DNA of 64,000 nucleotides from Bilifractor sp002394235 (GTDB lineage: Bacteria > Bacillota > Clostridia > Lachnospirales > Lachnospiraceae): the NCBI RefSeq assembly GCF_052118845.1, contig NZ_JBQKGJ010000002.1, positions 1 to 64,000 on the forward strand. The letters are read 5' to 3'. Below the pieces are notes generated by a model. It was not told the origin of the DNA. It worked only from the letters and a program-made list of their open reading frames with translations, and searched no databases. The position numbers and the translations under genes were made by a program. Numbering within the stretch: the stretch's first letter is position 1; every line of letters begins with the position of its first letter. Shown one piece after another: positions 59,659 through 64,000 of the stretch.

Positions 59659-59753
59659 AACGAGATAAAACACGCTGCGCGAGTTTTATCTCGCTATCGC
59701 GACGCTCGCCGCACACGAATACTTCGCATTCGGCTGCGGCTCACTGTTCGCGT
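59659..59753 (-). repeat. 95-bp terminator-linked repeat, copy F
   Basis: Full-length copy directly behind the T-tract of the acsB terminator. Its sequence is the same as copies B and D by eye. Confidence 0.95.
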
Positions 59754-59797
59754 AAAAAAGCCTGCCGGAAAAGGCGTCCCCATAAACGCCTTTTCCG
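59754..59797 (-). terminator. terminator of acsB
   Basis: CGGAAAAGGCG and CGCCTTTTCCG arms form an 11-bp stem, followed by CAGGC and six T on the minus strand. It lies 19 nt beyond the stop of acsB. Confidence 0.88.
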
Positions 59798-59815
59798 ACC
59801 AGCCTGATCAACGAA

Positions 59816-61939
59816 TTACATCATCGGATCCATGCTGAGTGCCGGATGTCCCTTCTCGGTCAGCCATGCAACCAGCTCCTCAGGATCGGTCGTAACGGTT
59901 TCATCCGCAATCATATCACAGAAGTTGTCGATTCCGTACAGTTCCTTCGCGGTCTTATTGACAGCATCCGCAACCTGATCCTTCAGATCCTTCGGCATCC
60001 ATACGATTCTGGCAATTCCGCCTTCTGCCTTCATGAACTTCTTGGATGCGATGAAATGCTTGCCATGTCCCATGAAGCCCGGTGTCTGAACACCGCCGCC
60101 TGTCATGGAAGCGAGCTCTGAGAATGTCATTCCGAGAGGAGTCTGACCTGCATACTCACGGTTTGCGATGCAGACACCGTTGGAGAACGGCTCAATACCG
60201 CAGATACACTCGAAGCATCCGCAGGATGTCATCGGCTTCTCCATGATGGAATACAGAGATACATCATCAAGCGCACCCTGGGAGAACTTCTTGACTGCCT
60301 CGTTTACATCCTCATACTCACCGATTCTCTCATCGATCGGGCGCTCCTTTGTAACAACCTGGCAGGGTCCGTTCGGATCCAGCTCATGCGTTGCCTTTGC
60401 ATCGAACCAGGATACGGCTCCGCACAGTCCGAGACGCTCCGGAGTTACGATACATACATGGCTCGGAGAGAATGCCTGACACATGATGCAGCTGTAATAT
60501 ACATCAACTGCCTCATCGGTCATGCTCGACAGTCTCTCGTCACGCTTGTCAAACATCGGAATGGCAATCTCATGACGGATTCTTGTGCAGTCCTCCGGCT
60601 TGGTGTAAATCTTTACCTGACATTTGTCTACAACAGCGGCAAATTCGTTCTTGATCTGGGTGTACAGAACCTCTGCAAGATCCTTTGCGCGGAAGCCGGC
60701 ATTGAAGGTATCCTTACTGATACGGATACGGATCATATCACGCTGACCGGTGTGCATCAGACCCTCGATGCAGTTGAGGTAAGAATGGAACTTACGCTCG
60801 AATACCGGCTCGAAGTCTGCCTGCATGTTCTTTCCGGCAACCTCAACCACATAGGCGATAGACTGCTTGCTGCCGACCGGGAATTCATCGAAGTCCGGTC
60901 CGATCAGCTCGAAGGAGTGATCCTCAACCTCTGACGGGTCCTTCATATGTACGAGCTCGCAGCAATCCACACGGGAACCGTCAAACTCAACCTGCATGTC
61001 ACCGCGGCGTACGATTTCACCTTCGAACGCGGAGCCGAAGGAAACCGGAATATCTACCTTTGTGATCTTGATCTTGATGTTTCTCGCTTCCAGGGAAGCA
61101 GCATTCATCTTTTCTACCGGAACCTTCGGAATCAGGCATTCCGGAACCGCGAAGGTATCCTCGTTCGTGATAACCGGGAATCCAAGCGCGATCGCGCCGG
61201 CTCCGGCTGCCACGATAACTTCGTTCAGAGGAGCAAAAGCATTGACAAATGCCGGAACACGCTCCTTGGTATATGCCATGAGTCCTGCGGCGTCACCCGG
61301 TTTGATGTTGCCAAAGATCAGTGCCGCACGGATCGCGACAGAAACGACATGTGCAACAGCTGTGATATCCTTGCCAAGCGGGATTACACGGACATTAGCG
61401 CCCATCTTAACCTTCTGCTGCGCGCACTGATCAATGATGCCGCCGACCAGTGTAACGAGCTGTCCCTGCTCCTGATAGGATTTAACAAGGGCTGCGCCCT
61501 CTTCTGCTGTCGGAGCCTCACCGATGATAACCGGAACGCCCGGAATATCTCCGGTAACAAGCGGAACACCGAGCTCACGGATAACCGGATCCGGCAGATG
61601 ACCTGTGTAAGGAGCCTCATACGGCGTATCGTTATCAATATACTTGAGAACCTCGATGAACTCCGCAAGAAGAGCCGTTGCTACACCGGACATCAGAGCG
61701 TCATTCAGCTTTGCCTCTCTTGTCATAAGTGTCTTGACAACCGCAAGCGCATCTTTCAGCTCGCCAAGTGTGCTGACCTTGGTTCCTGTAACAGCATAAT
61801 AGCACGGAATGCTGTATGCAGTCCCCGGAAAGCCTACCTTTTTGTCTGCGCCATACTTTGCGATGGCATCGTCTACGGCCTTTTCTGTCAGTCCGTAAAC
61901 TGCATCATTTCCCTGAAAAATCACATCAAATAAAGTCAT
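59816..61939 (-). CDS. acsB: acetyl-CoA synthase (CODH/ACS catalytic subunit)
   Basis: The 707-residue enzyme joins CO, a methyl group from the CFeSP and CoA into acetyl-CoA at the Ni-Ni-[4Fe-4S] A-cluster. All ligands are visible: the SCIMCQAFSPSHVC stretch and a fourth Cys in LGLCGA give the C-x2-C-x8-C-x9-C spacing (about residues 486-510). The SCGCFECICG block near 574 gives the Cys-Gly-Cys pair for the distal nickel. The N-terminal domain contacts CODH. It overlaps the cooC stop by 4 nt. Length fits bacterial ACS (about 730). Confidence 0.97.
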   Translation of the reverse strand: MTLFDVIFQGNDAVYGLTEKAVDDAIAKYGADKKVGFPGTAYSIPCYYAVTGTKVSTLGELKDALAVVKTLMTREAKLNDALMSGVATALLAEFIEVLKYIDNDTPYEAPYTGHLPDPVIRELGVPLVTGDIPGVPVIIGEAPTAEEGAALVKSYQEQGQLVTLVGGIIDQCAQQKVKMGANVRVIPLGKDITAVAHVVSVAIRAALIFGNIKPGDAAGLMAYTKERVPAFVNAFAPLNEVIVAAGAGAIALGFPVITNEDTFAVPECLIPKVPVEKMNAASLEARNIKIKITKVDIPVSFGSAFEGEIVRRGDMQVEFDGSRVDCCELVHMKDPSEVEDHSFELIGPDFDEFPVGSKQSIAYVVEVAGKNMQADFEPVFERKFHSYLNCIEGLMHTGQRDMIRIRISKDTFNAGFRAKDLAEVLYTQIKNEFAAVVDKCQVKIYTKPEDCTRIRHEIAIPMFDKRDERLSSMTDEAVDVYYSCIMCQAFSPSHVCIVTPERLGLCGAVSWFDAKATHELDPNGPCQVVTKERPIDERIGEYEDVNEAVKKFSQGALDDVSLYSIMEKPMTSCGCFECICGIEPFSNGVCIANREYAGQTPLGMTFSELASMTGGGVQTPGFMGHGKHFIASKKFMKAEGGIARIVWMPKDLKDQVADAVNKTAKELYGIDNFCDMIADETVTTDPEELVAWLTEKGHPALSMDPMM

Positions 61940-62721
61940 TTTTCTACCTCCGCGTTTTTTATTTGATCTATTTTTGCTTTAATAGAACTAACTTCTTCAA
62001 GGAGCTGCCTGCTGTAATCATACGGTGAACAGCCCTGCCTGTCGGCATCCATGATATCCGTATTATAGTGTATGAATCCGAGGATATTTTCCTCCGGTAT
62101 CCGGGATCGGATAAATTCTTCATCCTTCTCGTCACGGATCTTATTTGCCACCACATTGACATCGTTGATGCCAAGCTGAGCGGCAAGCCGTTTTACATTT
62201 TTGTATGTCTGAATGCTCCTCGCCCCCGGTTCGATCACGACAATGAACTGGTCCATTCCCTTTGTGGTTCCTCTTGCGAGATGCTCCAGTCCTGCCTCCA
62301 TATCCATGATCACCACATCGTTGCTGCGAAGCATCAGATGATGAATCAGTCTTCGGAGCAGCACGTGCTCCGGGCAGACGCATCCGCGGCCCGCTGTATC
62401 TACGGTTCCGAGAAGAAGAAGCTTCACGCCGTTCTTCTCTCTTGCAAACTTATCCGGAAGATCATCAACCTTCGGATTCAGCTTGTACATATTCGTAATC
62501 TCGTCCAGATCAGTCCTCTCATTAATCAGCTCACGCATCTTTGTGATCGGAACGATCTGGTCGAGTTCGTCTTCTGAAAAACCGAGCGCCAGTCCAAGGT
62601 TTGCGTCCGGATCCACATCCACCGCAAGCACCCCATTGCCCTGATCCGCATACATCCTGGCCAGTGTTGCCGCAAACGTGGTCTTGCCGACGCCGCCTTT
62701 TCCGGTGATCGCTATCTTCAT
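61936..62721 (-). CDS. cooC: CooC/AcsF-type nickel-insertion ATPase
   Basis: The 261-residue MinD/SIMIBI ATPase matures the nickel sites of CODH or ACS. The deviant P-loop ITGKGGVGKTTFA is at residues 4-16. The Cys-x-Cys nickel/zinc-binding motif lies in TAGRGCVCPEHVLLR (about 110-124), and VIMDMEAGLEHLARGT is conserved. I start at 62721 (MKIAITGK), since GGAGG lies 11 nt upstream. It sits between the CODH and ACS genes and overlaps acsB by 4 nt. Whether it is CooC or AcsF in function is not decidable here. Confidence 0.93.
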   Translation of the reverse strand: MKIAITGKGGVGKTTFAATLARMYADQGNGVLAVDVDPDANLGLALGFSEDELDQIVPITKMRELINERTDLDEITNMYKLNPKVDDLPDKFAREKNGVKLLLLGTVDTAGRGCVCPEHVLLRRLIHHLMLRSNDVVIMDMEAGLEHLARGTTKGMDQFIVVIEPGARSIQTYKNVKRLAAQLGINDVNVVANKIRDEKDEEFIRSRIPEENILGFIHYNTDIMDADRQGCSPYDYSRQLLEEVSSIKAKIDQIKNAEVEK

Positions 62722-62933
62722 TAATAAAGCCTCCAACTCTGCTGAATAATTCCGGCCGCTCCCGTTCTTATCACACGGATAATCTGCGCAAAGGCAGCCG
62801 GAAACAGCGGCGGACAGCCCCGGAACCTGCGAAGGTGCAGGTCACGAAGCGATCCGCAGCTGATACTTTTCTATGGCGTCCCGCATCCGGGTGCGCCGGC
62901 CTGCATTTGTAAATCTGTCTGTGCGGCTTTTGA

Positions 62934-64000
62934 TCAGATTCCGAGTGCTTTTCTCTTCTCCTCGATTCTCTCGATCATCTCGTCACCGAGCTTATCGATA
63001 TCCGGCTCGAAGGTATATGCAGCCTCAACCCAGTCGCGGATTCCACCGGTAAGAAGGTCGGTGATCTGATCCGATCCGGATACTCCAGGTTCAACTCCAA
63101 GGAAGGTATCAATTCCGGTAGCAACCACATAGTTTCCGATGGATACCGCCTTTTCGGACATCCATTCCGGAGCGCAGCCGACAACAGGAAGCTGAGAAAT
63201 ATTGCAGCCAGCCTGTTTTGCCAGATCCGATACCAATACGCACATACGGCTGATATCTACGCAGGATCCCATATGAAGAACCGGCGGGATATCTGCGAGT
63301 TCACAAACGGTTTTCAGACCGGTTCCGCAGATCTCCTTTGCCTCCTTATCCATGAGTCCGACTCTTGCAGCTGCCTGTGCCGAACATCCGGATGCGACAA
63401 TCAGAATATCGTTCTCGATCAGCTTCTTCATCAGACCGATGTGAGCGGTATCCGGACGAACCCGCGGGTTATTGCAGCCGACCATCGCAACGCATCCGCG
63501 GATAACACCGGATGTGATGCAGTCAACCAGCGGCTGAAGCGTATCCAGCTCGTCCACCTGAGAGTTTGTAACCACGTTGAGCTGTTTCTTGATTGCTTCA
63601 ACAGAATATCCGACGGTTGCCTTTGTCTTCAGCTGCGGGATATGTACAAGCTCCGGTTTTCTGTTCTTGAAGTTCTTCACAGCCGTCTCAACGATAAGCT
63701 TTGCCTGCTTATCCGCATCGTCTACATCAAACTCGATGAAATCGGAATCTGGCATTCTGGCAATCGGAGAAGTTGTGATGAACTTTGTGTGGAAGCATTT
63801 GGACAGGGGTCCAAGTGCCGGGAAGATACACTGAACATCAACGACAATCGCCTCGCAGGCTCCGGTCAGAACTACATTTTCCTGCTGCAGGAAGTTTCCT
63901 GCCATCGGGATTCCGCGGCGCATCGCAACCTCATTGGATGTGCAGCACACGCCGGATACGGTGATTCCCTTTGCGCCGACGCTCTTGGCGAGCTCGATCA
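62934..64000 (-). CDS. acsA: carbon monoxide dehydrogenase catalytic subunit (C-terminal part)
   Basis: The gene enters from the right edge; 355 codons of the C-terminal part are present, beginning with IELAKSVGAKGITVSG. It is the Ni-Fe CODH that interconverts CO2 and CO and passes CO to AcsB. Cysteine blocks expected around the C-cluster are present: GVCCTSNE, MVGCNNPRVRPDT, VASGCSAQAAARVGL and MGSCVDISRM. The protein ends in a charged helix. cooC follows after about 210 bp without a gene. Confidence 0.95.
   Translation of the reverse strand, partial: IELAKSVGAKGITVSGVCCTSNEVAMRRGIPMAGNFLQQENVVLTGACEAIVVDVQCIFPALGPLSKCFHTKFITTSPIARMPDSDFIEFDVDDADKQAKLIVETAVKNFKNRKPELVHIPQLKTKATVGYSVEAIKKQLNVVTNSQVDELDTLQPLVDCITSGVIRGCVAMVGCNNPRVRPDTAHIGLMKKLIENDILIVASGCSAQAAARVGLMDKEAKEICGTGLKTVCELADIPPVLHMGSCVDISRMCVLVSDLAKQAGCNISQLPVVGCAPEWMSEKAVSIGNYVVATGIDTFLGVEPGVSGSDQITDLLTGGIRDWVEAAYTFEPDIDKLGDEMIERIEEKRKALGI

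Noticed and set aside
59647..59838. Short Arg-rich reading frames (NEIKHAARVLSRYRDARRT type) over each 95-bp repeat
   Set aside because: They are translations of the repeat, have no ribosome sites and run into terminators; the DNA-level hairpins explain the conservation better.

Overview
The window looks like chromosomal DNA of a strictly anaerobic Clostridia bacterium, most likely a Lachnospiraceae member able to do both acetogenesis and butyrate formation. The 5' end of a 16S rRNA gene at the left edge has clostridial cluster XIVa character. Almost all genes lie on the minus strand. The exceptions are tyrA-aroA, a DUF4867/isomerase/xylulokinase operon and degV. Species was not determined.

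Layout from left to right. 1-842: 16S 5' end, its promoter and leader. 843-2854: a GntR(YtrA-type)-ABC transporter operon. 2975-4877: a group II intron that sits one base past a 95-bp repeat. 5227-8217: an acetyltransferase, a CHASE-GGDEF diguanylate cyclase, tRNA-Leu(AAG) and a PAP2 phosphatase. 8413-14119: the classic pyrH-frr-uppS-cdsA-dxr-rseP operon. 14230-17980: aspartokinase, DUF5662 and a catalytically degenerate GH13 protein, joined by ATGA overlaps. 18175-21848: exonuclease III, an Orn/Lys/Arg decarboxylase and ilvE. 22299-26126: a stand-alone LeuRS C-terminal-like protein coupled to a MarR regulator, then an EF-G paralogue. 26421-28939: tyrA and aroA. 29267-33098: DUF4867, a fucose-isomerase-like protein and xylulokinase. 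33385-41390: the butyrate pathway (thl-crt-hbd-bcd-etfB-etfA and a butyryl-CoA:acetate CoA-transferase). 41850-48180: degV, queA, a histidine phosphatase, pheT and pheS with a Phe T-box. 49044-49461: a 6S-type RNA. 49551-64000: a Wood-Ljungdahl cluster (folD, fchA, fhs, acsV, acsE, acsC, acsD, acsB, cooC and the C-terminal part of CODH).

The genes form a coherent metabolism. CODH/ACS with the CFeSP, its methyltransferase and the folate enzymes makes acetyl-CoA from C1 units. Thiolase, Hbd, Crt and Bcd-Etf turn acetyl-CoA into butyryl-CoA, and the CoA-transferase exchanges it with acetate. Rex-like inverted repeats at the thl, CoA-transferase and fhs promoters suggest shared NADH-responsive control; this is an inference.

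The most unusual signal is non-coding. A 95-bp two-hairpin repeat occurs five times full length and once truncated. Every copy begins exactly at the T-tract of a Rho-independent terminator and points the same way relative to it. One copy lies between the Phe T-box terminator and pheS, and another is the landing site of the group II intron. Three unrelated intra-operon gaps hold tandem arrays with a period near 32 bp. A second, mosaic family of hairpin repeats is scattered through intergenic DNA.
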